In this document: positions 12,001-20,669 of the stretch, piece after piece
How positions within the stretch are numbered: position 1 is the first letter of the stretch
Layout of the letters: the number at the start of each line of letters is the position of its first letter
Assembly: GCF_011074885.1 (NCBI RefSeq)
Contig: NC_054690.1
Location: 749,001-813,000 of the forward strand
Direction of reading: 5' to 3'
DNA: 64,000 nucleotides
Source of the DNA: Brettanomyces bruxellensis
Taxonomy: Eukaryota; Ascomycota; Pichiomycetes; Pichiales; Pichiaceae
Made by a program: the position numbers and the translations under genes
The notes under the pieces: generated by a model
What the model saw: only the letters and a program-made list of their open reading frames with translations
Database searches by the model: none
Told to the model about the DNA's origin: nothing

Positions 12001-12076
12001 AACTTATAAACCTTTTTTCAAAGAATTGTCACATCGTTCGAACGGCTTAAGTGTTATCTCGGAGTTTGCTACATAA
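9041..12076 (+). CDS. Hydantoinase/oxoprolinase (HyuA type) fused to DUF917 domain
   Basis: This is a large two-part enzyme. The N-terminal half (about 5-510) is the ASKHA-fold HyuA/oxoprolinase family, with the phosphate loops GIDVGGTNTDSV and VLDIGGTTTDAG and TTHFINTVVERD. Relatives hydrolyse five-membered amide rings such as hydantoins or 5-oxoproline, usually with ATP. The C-terminal part (about 640-1000) is DUF917 (S-methyl-thiohydantoin desulfurase-like family), beginning YILGCGGGGDPY. Fused proteins of this kind are known in fungi; the exact substrate is not known here. The first ATG of the frame is at 9041, giving 1011 aa; the frame is open further upstream without ATG. It is convergent with an NCS1 permease and 3 kb from a Zn2Cys6 factor, consistent with a catabolic cluster. 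Oxoprolinase proper is less likely because of the DUF917 half. Confidence 0.85.
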   Translation: MKTNRYVIGIDVGGTNTDSVIINPSNLKDEKNRGIVAFEKTPTTSDVTSGIKKSLEGLFEKLTASNPEIRSDEICSVTIGTTHFINTVVERDPMKLDRIAVIRLVGPCSRELPPFSDFPRDLASLINGYTCYCDGGYRINRKEISHINKSEIISNCEKIREIGLNTIAVIGMFSPVAKDQEIAVRKIIKDTFTDWNVDIVLSQEIGGIGFLERENITIINAAIKRFAISVIHSFQQAVREFGLDCPILLTQNDGTALTVEDAIRTPIKTFSSGTTNSMRGASFLCRKELQAFTENKPVLVLDIGGTTTDAGLLETNGFPRHYSIHTLVGGVRTILSKPDVRSIGLGAGSIVRIEEDVNNRTLMSIGPDSVASSLETKALVFGGKIATTTDIALFSRSDKEIRSSKNPIFQNAHLDNVKQNFSEALTKKYNDQIKIMIDQLVDTIKTNADPIPAILVGGGSYIVPSNETLNSCESLIRPENASIANAIGAALTEISADETRFVEAISEAERGRKLKEVEGDAIKKIIEMGVDADSIRIMNVINDAVPYTSRVYHLCVKVIGRPDYSKILPGKESLEFQINEYARHADSFSVSSMKEIKSNPDYVNIHNYAPEITNQREWILSELDLEFMRVGTYILGCGGGGDPYSKALQSKAMIRGGSKMVVIDVDDAFKFSGNSSRTVALAACGSPSVIAERLQGYEFANSLDLLQTHNKSTLTSVMPMEIGGSNGFQGFLLGGLPEHNLKILDADMMGRAYPMIWQILPVISKDMDHNKSFFEPCAFSDGAGSDILLSKVSNDHYAETLIRTSLTELGSYVGLVTRPMDFQFLKKHVIRNSISLSWRIGRAVYLAKENLELSRIPDFIVDAVGGPNFGKVLMKGKIIAISRKLQGGLDYGEVEIESEEKTNKGCVLTIRFMNENLLCKWKITNKIVATVPDLIAVIDQNSGEAIGTPDYRYGLSCSVLIMRPNAKWTETEYALKIGGPAAFGMETTYKPFFKELSHRSNGLSVISEFAT

Positions 12077-12317
12077 GTTTGTATTGATCTTATCATATAT
12101 ACCATAAACATAAATGTTATTGAAGAATTTTCAGCTAAATTTAAATCTCAGTTTTCATAAGAATAAACTTACTTCAAAGATGTTATTTTCCCGGGAATAT
12201 TCTAACAACCGGATAAGAACGATCATTATAAATGACCAGATTTTTAAGAGAAATTGATTAAAAGAACAACATAAGATAATAAATTTATATGTATATATAT
12301 ATTGAAAAGAAAAATAT

Positions 12318-14006
12318 TTAAGCTTTTGTTACCGATAATTCCTTTATTCCAGCTTCTGATTTGCTTGATGAGCCCAGCTCGTCACTCTTTGTAGAGTTAA
12401 TATCTTGAATTGTAGAAATTTGATTAAGTTCTTCACCACTAAAAGAAGTATTAACGTCATCCAATTCACCTAATCCCGCTGGAGGGAAAAGATGACCAAG
12501 AAGAGTCTGAAGCAAAAAGCTGATTATGAAACCAATAATGAAAGAAATATGAAACAATTTTATTGCTGCTTCTGGAACTTTGCCTGTAAGAGCGGGATTA
12601 ACTGACGGAAATCCAATGATTCCAGGGATAAATCCAGCAATCCAAGAGGCCCAAGATCTAAGATTGAATCCGTGGAAGAACCAATATATTGAGCTTTTTT
12701 CCGAAATATAAAGATCACTAATTTTCAACTTTTGCTTTCTAATCAAAAAATAATCACTGATCATAACTCCAATCATAGGTCCCAAAAAGCAACCATACGA
12801 GCCCAAAACATTTGTGAAAATTGTGGCCTTAGAAACTATTTGCCAAGGATTGATCACAATAGAAATTATCATAATAATGTAAACACCTCTTCTAATATTA
12901 ATGAACTTTGGAACAAGTGCAGTCAAATCCATAGCTCCGCTGACACCATTATCAATGGTATTTAAACCAAGTGTACTAATGAAGAATCCAAACGACGCAA
13001 AGAAAGCTGCAGCTCTTGATTTTGAATCATATTTTTCTTCAAGCCACAGAGAGATAATATTAGGTGGATTCCATAAACCCAATGTACTGACATCACCATA
13101 ACTTTTTGATGCAGCAGAAGTACCAAGAAGACCAAGAAAAGGAATAATCGTACCAAGGACCAAAATGGAAAAGGCTTGACCGTAAATCTGTTGGCCGGGT
13201 CTTTTTACAAACCTGGAAAAGTCGGGCTGGTTTGCTAATCCAACCGCGTATGAATTAATCACAATATTAATACCGTACATCCAGGTCATTCCCATATTAG
13301 ACGATCCAGTAATACTGGACTTAGATGTCAACAAGTTCCCGGCACCGTGAGCATGAACCATTGAGCCAATAGAAGTTCCCAATATTGCGGCCAACGATAT
13401 CAATGACACATATCTGAATGGAGCTTTAAACTTTTCGGGTGGTATATATAAAAATGGAATAGACAAAACATGGTAAAGGACAAACCCAATAAAAGTCTTT
13501 GTGGTCATCGGGAGGCTTTCGGGAAAGTGATTTTTCATCCTATAAAAGGATGGAAAGATAGACCCTAGCAAAATTGATAAGCACATTCCGCCAGTATATG
13601 CCTGCTCTGCATACCAGACAATGCAAAGGATTATTCTTTGAGCAAATGCAAAAAACGAGCCGATGATTCCGAAGGTAAATCGGCAGTAAATCGGGAATCC
13701 AATATGCCAAACGGCACCGCCCCAACCGTGGGCAACAGCTATCAAGAACATTAACAACTTGGCAATAATAATTATCACCATCGATTGCCAAACGTTCAAA
13801 CCAATGGATAGCAATGAAGAACAGCCTTGCCATGTAGAAATAGATAAGGCAATAACAGCCCAGAATCCAACAAAATCCCAATCATTCCAAGTACATCTGC
13901 GAGATGGTAAGGGCATGATATCCCTATTGACCCAGTTGGATGTTTTTTCTTGGTCATTGGCTGACACTTGAATCTTCTGTAAAAAGTTTGAGAAGTATTC
14001 TTTCAT
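12318..14006 (-). CDS. NCS1 nucleobase/hydantoin/allantoin-type permease
   Basis: This is a plasma-membrane proton-coupled transporter of the nucleobase-cation-symport-1 family, Fur/Dal4/Fui1-like branch. Residues 1-40 are cytosolic, with the NCS1 signature NRDIMPLPSRRCTWNDWDFVGFW just before TM1. About 12 hydrophobic segments follow, including GWGGAVWHIGFPIYCRFTFG, typical of substrate-binding TM3 in this family, and NQPDFSRFVKRPGQQ in the loop after TM6. The C-terminal tail is hydrophilic and Ser-rich. Length is 562 aa. Candidate substrates are hydantoins, allantoin, uracil or related rings; the sequence alone does not decide. It lies tail-to-tail with the hydantoinase gene (241 bp between) and is divergent from the thioredoxin-like gene, so it is a reasonable uptake partner of the enzyme. 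Confidence 0.88.
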   Translation of the reverse strand: MKEYFSNFLQKIQVSANDQEKTSNWVNRDIMPLPSRRCTWNDWDFVGFWAVIALSISTWQGCSSLLSIGLNVWQSMVIIIIAKLLMFLIAVAHGWGGAVWHIGFPIYCRFTFGIIGSFFAFAQRIILCIVWYAEQAYTGGMCLSILLGSIFPSFYRMKNHFPESLPMTTKTFIGFVLYHVLSIPFLYIPPEKFKAPFRYVSLISLAAILGTSIGSMVHAHGAGNLLTSKSSITGSSNMGMTWMYGINIVINSYAVGLANQPDFSRFVKRPGQQIYGQAFSILVLGTIIPFLGLLGTSAASKSYGDVSTLGLWNPPNIISLWLEEKYDSKSRAAAFFASFGFFISTLGLNTIDNGVSGAMDLTALVPKFINIRRGVYIIMIISIVINPWQIVSKATIFTNVLGSYGCFLGPMIGVMISDYFLIRKQKLKISDLYISEKSSIYWFFHGFNLRSWASWIAGFIPGIIGFPSVNPALTGKVPEAAIKLFHISFIIGFIISFLLQTLLGHLFPPAGLGELDDVNTSFSGEELNQISTIQDINSTKSDELGSSSKSEAGIKELSVTKA

Positions 14007-14695
14007 TTTGAAATATAATAAAGCGGTTATGCTTTTGTTGGTGAATAAAAAGTATTCTTTTTAATTTATAATTAGTACATCAATATTTCTTATGCTTCAT
14101 ACTCTTGTATTTATATGACGTTGTTCAGTTAATACTGTGCTTTCAGATGATCCAAGTGAGGAAATGGTACATTTTACCATTAAACTTCATTATGCATTTA
14201 TATTATCCACAGTTTTTGTGATATTTGTAGACTAAGTTCCCTTTAATGGCTCATCTACATCGTTATCTTTAGCATACGGGCTAATAAATTTGAACGGTTT
14301 GTAAAAGCCGACTGTGGCGTTAAATTCTAATAGTAGTCCCATAAATTATTTTTTTTTTTATCCGGACCCCATCCTAGAGTCTCAGCGTTTTTGGTAATAT
14401 CCGTAATCGCTTAGCAGCGGCTTTTACTTAATTTGGAATAATCTCTGATATAAATTTTTTACACTGGAAAGAGATGAGTACACCCCTTTTTTTCTGGAAC
14501 ACTTTCTCTGACGCAATTGTCTTCAATGCATTCAAAGATTTAATTTCATGCATGCTGAGTAGTACGGGTGTCGAATCTTGAAGAGTATAAAAATCTTTAT
14601 CAACCTTCTTTCTTTCAGTAGTTTACAAATTTGAGTTGCTGTTCACCCCAAAGACATTACTCTAGGCAGAATTCATCTCCAATTAAAATCCTATC
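14007..14695. promoter_or_regulatory. Divergent promoter: NCS1 permease / thioredoxin-like gene
   Basis: This 689-bp region serves genes on both strands. It holds a zinc-cluster type inverted repeat CGG-N10-CCG at 14295-14310 and a TTATCT (GATA-factor core in reverse) near 14263. A T tract follows at about 14347-14358. A Zn2Cys6 regulator is encoded next door (15152-17659). Confidence 0.45.
14295..14310. promoter_or_regulatory. Candidate Zn2Cys6 binding site CGG-N10-CCG
   Basis: The sequence CGGTTTGTAAAAGCCG has inverted CGG half-sites spaced by 10 bp, the geometry used by dimeric zinc-cluster activators (Put3 uses N10, Gal4 N11). It lies 289 bp upstream of the permease start and 386 bp upstream of the thioredoxin-like start. 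Binding by the neighbouring factor is inference. Confidence 0.4.
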
Positions 14696-15122
14696 ATGGG
14701 TATCTCGGAAAAGACAAATTTAGTGTTGGAAATCAAAACTCAGGAAAAGTTTGATGAAGTTTTGAAGCAGGATCATATCACTGTTTTAGACTTCTTTTCT
14801 CCTGTTTGTGGACCATGTAGGGTGAGTATAAATATAATTGCACAAACAAATGCTTTTTATTTTTTTGATTACTAACACAAAGGACTCTTAGGCTATTTCA
14901 CCTTTATATGAAAAACTAGCAAAATGCTACAAGAAAGCAAATTTTTATAAAGTCAACGGATATTGTGAACCAGGGACATCTATACAAAAGTCTGTTAATG
15001 TTGTTTGGTGGCCAACTTTTGTGGTTTACGTCAATGGTGAAGAGAAGTTTAGGCAAAGAATACCAAACCCTCCTCAACTGTACCCGACATTAATGCTTGA
15101 AAACTTTATTAAGAGTTTATAA
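14696..15122 (+). CDS. Thioredoxin-like protein, two exons
   Basis: This is a spliced small gene: exon 1 14696-14821, intron 14822-14891, exon 2 14892-15122, giving 118 aa. The intron starts GTGAGT, has the branch site TACTAAC and ends TTAG. Joining it keeps the frame and places the thioredoxin active site CGPCR across the junction. Further fold marks are VLDFFSPVCGPC, ISPLYEKLAKCYKKANFYKVN, and the cis-proline segment WWPTFVVYVNGEEKF. The usual Trp before the CxxC (WCGPC) is Val here, which should shift redox behaviour. No targeting signal is seen, so it is probably cytosolic. It sits between the permease and the zinc-cluster factor, so a redox role in the same pathway (for instance sulfur release from a thiohydantoin) is conceivable but unproven. 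A classical cytosolic thioredoxin would be about 103 aa with WCGPC. Confidence 0.85.
14822..14891 (+). other. Intron of the thioredoxin-like gene
   Basis: A 70-nt intron with 5' splice site GTGAGT (not the GTATGT most common in yeast), branch site TACTAAC and acceptor CTTAG about 16 nt after the branch adenosine. Removing it restores one continuous thioredoxin reading frame; without removal the frame terminates. Confidence 0.85.
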
Positions 15123-15151
15123 AAATATACTAGAAATATAAGTTACCTCAA

Positions 15152-17659
15152 TCAATTAAAATTAAGCCACTCCCTGAAAAAATCTAAATTAGAGAATTCC
15201 TCCATATATTCCATTGGATCATCATCTGATAATGTAAAGTCATTTGTAGGAAGAGCATAATCAACTGGTAATGCGTTTATATTTTGAATATTGTCGTTTA
15301 TGCTATTAAGTGATGGTCCATCGGAGCTGGTAATTTCTGAATTTGAGGATTGATCGTTTATTGCATAATTTGTGGTATCTAAAGCATTTGAAGAAGTCTG
15401 ACCTAAAGATCTCTCGAATGAATTACTCTTTACTTTGCGCCCTGGATTCTTTCTTTCGCCTTTCGAAATTGCTGCAATCGATTGTGCCACTAATTTAGAA
15501 TCCTCATAGATCATGGTTCCGAATTGGTTTGCATAATCAAAATATATCGGAGATTTTTGTTTTATCGCAAGGTTTATAATTTTTTTTGATTCATTAATAT
15601 TCTTGTCTTTTTCGTCATTGATAATGTATTCAACAGAAAACTTCTTCAAATATCCTTCAGTATTCTGCCGACCTCCAAATACATCTGAAACATTTTCAAT
15701 AACATCTTCTTGATCATTCTTTTTATTTGGATCAGATTTCTGTAGTGCAAGGTTAAAACAAAGATTATGCAACATGTTTAGACCCTTGAAACTTTGCTCT
15801 AAAACTGGTGTGGGAAAGTTGATGCCAGAAACTTTTAGGCATCCAAGATCCTTTAAAAACATTTCAACATCTTTGAACAGTAATGATTGTATTCCTTTGC
15901 CTTCAAAATACCTATTGCACTGATTCTTCTTTATTAATTTCAAAAGTAGCATTGTTTGGCTTACAGATCCGGTGAATGTCTGATGGATCATTGCACTATA
16001 GTAAGGACTAATGCTGTTGCTAGCAAACAATAATTCACCATTGGTACTGGGTATATTGCGATCAATGGGGAAGGATTCTTTGAGTTTTTTATAAACATTA
16101 AGCATAGAACTAGCGGCCGACAGACAGACATTCCATGCAATTGGAATGTCATAATCTAAATATGCCCTGTAGATCCTAATCCTATGTACACAGATACAAA
16201 TATGCAGCATGTGAAACTGAAATCTAAGTCTGTTGTTTGTCATCTCAGGTAAATTACCACGATGGTTTAATTTGAAATACCAGGGTAAGCCATTTAAATA
16301 TGAACAAAGTTCTGAATCAATTTTAGTTAACTGTTCAAGAAGATGACCACTATGAGTATATTGTTCAAAATTGTTCACATTAAATTCGTCAATTTCAAAT
16401 ATTCCATTAAGGATTTTCATCATTTTTGCGCGATGAATATTGAATGAATTATCAGTGGGGACATTGCTGTCAGAAACTTCTATGAAATCCTTACCCATAT
16501 CTTTATCGTTCGCATTTTTTGGGAATGGCACAGTTGAATGATATGATCTAATCAATGGAACACGGCCTTTGCATAATGCAAGAAAAGTGTCACAACCACA
16601 TACATCCCACCACAATCTTCTTCCGAGTTCCTGCCTCAATGAATTGGAACATGAATAATCAGCGTTATTTAACTTTAATGCATATGCTGTATTCACACTC
16701 ATAGATAAAAAAAGAGAGAGCTTTTCTGTCTGCTTTGTGGCATATGCATAAATTTGGAACACAGAAAAGATCTGCAACTCAAGCAGTCTGGGTTTCTTAT
16801 CGTCCCTTCCTAAATAAAAAAGTTTTATTGATAAGCTCGACCATGTTTCGACCATATTTTTGACCTTCTCCATATCTTGAAATCCAAACAACTCTTCTTT
16901 CTTTAGCGCAAAATCTTTTGGTAGGTGAATCAGGGCAGCTGAAAGAATTAGAAATAGCAATGACAACCATAAAACATCTATATGAGCGTAATTCTTTGTC
17001 TCCAAACCGTCGAAGAACTCTTCAAATTGCTCATTGAATGTCGTATAATGCAAAGAATGATAGATGTAATCAACGTACTGCAAAAAATAATTCTTTAAGC
17101 AAGTAGCTACTCTTCTGGATGGAAGTAGTTGTATTGCCGAAATGAATACCATTTTCAATAAATTTTCTCTATTTTTTGTAGTTGTACCAAGGAGATCCAG
17201 AAGACGTAATAATGAATCCCCTATTTTCTGTGGAAAATGGGAAACATTTTTGTCAGTTATATGACCAGATCCTATAATTGTTTTCATGGTATTCACCTCA
17301 GAACTTGAGACGTTAGCATATCTAGAGTTTATTTCATGTTCAGCTGATAAAGTGGATGCTAATGTGTCTATATTTTGTGGTAATTCACCTTTTTTTAATC
17401 CTTCTAAAGGTGTATTCTTCATGTTCATCTTATTGACTGTCGAAACGCTAACAACACTTGCAGATTCTAAAGATCTGACTCTTTTGAATGAATAGTTTGG
17501 CTGTGACAATTTTCTTTTGCCAGTTACAGCCTTTGCTGGCAATTGTAAGCATTCAGATACTCTGTTTTTCTCTTGACAATTTTTGCAAGGAACATTGTGG
17601 TCACATCTTATTTTAAGTTTCCTGCAGGGACCGCAGGCATAGGTGATTTTCTTACTCAT
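15152..17659 (-). CDS. Zn2Cys6 zinc-cluster transcription factor
   Basis: This is a fungal binuclear zinc-cluster activator or repressor. The N-terminus has all six cysteines, C9-x2-C12-x6-C19-x5-C25-x2-C28-x8-C37, with the usual basic CRKLKIRCD turn. A Ser/Thr- and basic-rich linker follows, then a long middle domain that looks like the fungal-specific regulatory region: LRQELGRRLWWDVCGCDTFLALCKGR (about 345-370) matches its conserved RRLWW.....D motif. The C-terminal 80 residues are Asn/Ser/Asp-rich and acidic (LSDDDPMEYMEEFSNLDFFREW), a plausible activation domain. Length is 835 aa. Its position next to a permease, a hydantoinase and a CGG-N10-CCG site makes it a candidate pathway-specific regulator; I do not recognise a named ortholog. 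Confidence 0.88.
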   Translation of the reverse strand: MSKKITYACGPCRKLKIRCDHNVPCKNCQEKNRVSECLQLPAKAVTGKRKLSQPNYSFKRVRSLESASVVSVSTVNKMNMKNTPLEGLKKGELPQNIDTLASTLSAEHEINSRYANVSSSEVNTMKTIIGSGHITDKNVSHFPQKIGDSLLRLLDLLGTTTKNRENLLKMVFISAIQLLPSRRVATCLKNYFLQYVDYIYHSLHYTTFNEQFEEFFDGLETKNYAHIDVLWLSLLFLILSAALIHLPKDFALKKEELFGFQDMEKVKNMVETWSSLSIKLFYLGRDDKKPRLLELQIFSVFQIYAYATKQTEKLSLFLSMSVNTAYALKLNNADYSCSNSLRQELGRRLWWDVCGCDTFLALCKGRVPLIRSYHSTVPFPKNANDKDMGKDFIEVSDSNVPTDNSFNIHRAKMMKILNGIFEIDEFNVNNFEQYTHSGHLLEQLTKIDSELCSYLNGLPWYFKLNHRGNLPEMTNNRLRFQFHMLHICICVHRIRIYRAYLDYDIPIAWNVCLSAASSMLNVYKKLKESFPIDRNIPSTNGELLFASNSISPYYSAMIHQTFTGSVSQTMLLLKLIKKNQCNRYFEGKGIQSLLFKDVEMFLKDLGCLKVSGINFPTPVLEQSFKGLNMLHNLCFNLALQKSDPNKKNDQEDVIENVSDVFGGRQNTEGYLKKFSVEYIINDEKDKNINESKKIINLAIKQKSPIYFDYANQFGTMIYEDSKLVAQSIAAISKGERKNPGRKVKSNSFERSLGQTSSNALDTTNYAINDQSSNSEITSSDGPSLNSINDNIQNINALPVDYALPTNDFTLSDDDPMEYMEEFSNLDFFREWLNFN

Positions 17660-17972
17660 GTTAACTACAGATTAATTGAAATCACAATTAACTTTGTAAA
17701 TGTATTGATTCTGAATTAATTGAACTCTTCCATTGACCTGTTCTTATACCTTTTCTTCATCAAGAGCCTTTTATGTATCCAATAAATTATCCTATAACAC
17801 GTGATGCATGCTTGATCAGTAGAACAAAGTGAAAATTCAACATCCTGGCAAAATGCCGCCACAATTCATTTTATATGATAAAGCAGACCTAGAAGAAAAT
17901 AAACAGATTAATTGAATTGTAGTTATATATTTTAATAGACATTTATTTCTATTTTACATACGTTCGTATCAA
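17660..17972. other. Intergenic: promoter of the Zn2Cys6 factor
   Basis: AT-rich 313 bp between the zinc-cluster gene start and the 3' end of PUF6. A CACGTG E-box occurs within aacacgtgat near 17800. No other feature is seen. Confidence 0.4.
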
Positions 17973-19870
17973 CTAGCTTAGCACTTTGTTTAATAGATGA
18001 GCACCCTTATTATTTTCATCCTGTTCTTGAATAAATGTGCTAAGGTCCTCCAGCGTATCTAAAAACTTTGTGACATTTTTATCTTCCTTATGATGTTTAA
18101 ATGAATCAACCAAACCGACAAGAACAAATGCACTTCCACTGTTGGCAATCCACATCTTCAATGAGTCTAGATTGCTTCCATAAAGGAAAAGCTCTTCCGT
18201 AATATTCTTTGCATACTCAAATCCAATTCCCAATCCATCGATTGTCTGCACAGATTTAGTATCCCTGTTCCATTTTCCACCTTGAACAAGGGTTTTAAGT
18301 AATCTTTCTGTATATTTCTTATGAATTAAGTGTTCCTCCTTTGTCAAGTCACCTCTGACACAGTCTATTGTTATATTCAATGCTTTTGCTCTATCCTTTG
18401 AAAAGTCATCCTGCAGATCATCATTATTCATAAGTACTTCAAGAACAAACTGGGAACCCATGTTCTCACTCAAAAGTTCATATGGATGTTCCTCAAAATA
18501 CTTGTAGAATGCAGGAAGAAAGTAATTAAGTATCTCGGTTCTTCTTTTCTCCTGGGGCTTCTTCGATGTTTCCTTTGAAAACTTAACGTATATTTCCAGC
18601 TCCTTTATTGCTTTTGGCGAAAAGAATGATTTGTCAAGACCATTTAAAAGGTACAAAAATGGCCTTCTGGCGTATTTATCGGTCACTAATTCACCAACAT
18701 TCTCCGAAAATTCTTTGTAAAATGAACGTTTGACAAATCTAGTATCGTCCATAGTCATGAAAATAGTTTGCAAAACTGTATGTCCGTATTCATTTTTAGC
18801 CATTTGTACAAAAAACGGCTTCAGTCCTTTCAAAATTGCTTTTCTTTCCTTTGGATCTGCCTTAGCCATCACAGAGCAAGCCACATAAGAGCCCTGCTGG
18901 GTGTGAACCATTTCTGCAACTTGATCTTTCACCAAATCTATGAAATCGCGCACTTCTTCCCCTTCAAATACTTCTACATATTCCTTCATCACTGCATGAA
19001 GCACCTGAAACCCTGTAGATCCCTTTTCGACAGATCCCTTAATCGTTTCTGCTAGATTTCTCATGATAATGCGGCGTTGTTCTGGTGATTTTGCGCACGC
19101 TTCCTCGATGCTGACGTTTTCATTTCCTTCATTGAAAAATGCGAACTGCGCTCCCCAAAATTCACGAAGAATACTCCTCTGTTGCTCGGATGTTGCATAT
19201 AACACAAACATATCCTCCAAAACATAAGCTCCTTCTTTGTGTTTTAGAAGCTTGCGGAACTTGCCATGTAAAGATTTGATAATTTCTGCGCGACTTTCCT
19301 TTGACCCATAATGTAGAAGCTTTACCAATAAATACTTTCCATAAGCAGACGTCGCTAATTTATAGTAATAGGGTTCTAGTCCTTGCAAATTTTATCTCTT
19401 CTCTCTTTATCGGAAAATTTAACCAATGTCTGCACGACTCTCGAAGCATCATGCTTTAGCACCAAATCACCAATCACACCTTCGCAAAGTTTCCATGTTT
19501 CATCACATAGCTTCTTTCTAACATCGCTTGGAACAGGGGGGTTTCGAACACGTAACTTCTCCCATAAACGCTTGATCTGTTCAACCTCAATACCCGACTT
19601 CCTATTCTTTTTCCTTTCCTGCAATAATTTCTTCTGATTTTCATGTGATTCCTTTGACGAGGATGCATCTTCGTTCTCCTTATTCTCTTTCTCGTCATTA
19701 ATATTATTATTATCATCACTCTCGCTTGATAAATCTGACTTAGAAGAGTTATCATCATTTGACGAGAAAGAAGTTTCGGAAATTACCTTACTGAGTTTCT
19801 CCTCCTTCTTCGTCGATCTTGGCCTTTTTAAAGACCTCTTTGCTTGTTCTGCAGTTCTCTTATGACCCAT
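17973..19870 (-). CDS. PUF6: Pumilio-family protein Puf6, with one frameshift
   Basis: Puf6 is a nucleolar Pumilio-like (Puf-A) protein for 60S assembly and, in S. cerevisiae, ASH1 mRNA repression. The start is the ATG at 19870 (MGHKRTAEQAKRSLKRPR). It has a basic/acidic Ser-rich N-terminal tail, then Pumilio repeats: WEKLRVRNPPVPSDVRKKL, HDASRVVQTLVKFSDKERR, then in another frame YKLATSAYGKYLLVKLLHYG, KEGAYVLEDMFVLYAT, and EKGSTGFQVLHAVMKEYVE. The frame breaks at about 19387-19389: after RRDKI the first frame hits TAG six codons on, while the family sequence continues in the -1 frame (LQGLEP). One missing base in the TTT run explains it and would give about 632 aa (S. cerevisiae 656). It is either an assembly undercall or a real inactivating indel. 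Confidence 0.88.
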
Positions 19871-20669
19871 TATTATAACTTTTCGTGATGCCACTCCAAT
19901 ATATTCTACAACTCTGTAGTAACACTTTTTGACAAATGTATGTGAATGAATGTATTGAAATTCTTGATCCTGCTTAGATAAGTGCTAGCCTGAAAAATTT
20001 TCCCGAGAAAAAAAAGTGCTCTAAAAAAATATAGAAGCATTGATTAGGATTCATTACCCGCTATCTATTTTAGTGCTCTGTAATATGTACGGATGTACTC
20101 TGTTAAAGTTCAATTAGCATATCTTATTTTACTTGGCCTGCATTCACTATTAAGTCTAATAATACTGTACGTTCTGTTAGGTATTCCAATAATTTGGAAT
20201 ATAAAGATTATGTATTCAAGCTAGAAGTATCTCCTTAAGAAAGGTATTGGGAAAAGAAAGTCATTGTATATATGTTTCAATACGATCTGTCTGAAGTGAG
20301 TATCTTGACATAGGAAATGAAACAACGTAATTTTTTGGCTTTCCCGTTAGGATTAAATACACATAAAAGCATCAAATAATTATTATATACGTAGCTCTTT
20401 TAAATAATAGAAAGTCAGTCTGGTCTGTTAATAATTTTTAATAAAAGAAGCCAAAAAGGGATTGTCTCCCTCCCGGTGATTTTTCATTTGTATTTTTTAA
20501 CTTAAGCCGAAGTAAAACAAATAGTATAAGAAATTTGCGTTCTCGCACCACAAAGCAAAATTCAATTCATCGTATAAATTTTATAGTTCATCATATAGAT
20601 TCATAACATATTTGCTTTATATTACGATTACTTCTACTTCTTTCATACATTCATGATGATAAATTTAAT
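19871..20669. other. Divergent intergenic region PUF6 / DXO-family gene
   Basis: 799 bp of AT-rich DNA between two divergent genes. No RNA gene, repeat or clear regulatory motif was recognised. Confidence 0.45.

Noticed and set aside
19380..19400. Programmed -1 frameshifting or an intron in PUF6
   Set aside because: No X-XXY-YYZ slippery heptamer in the right phase and no donor, branch site or acceptor set; a single missing T explains the break more simply.
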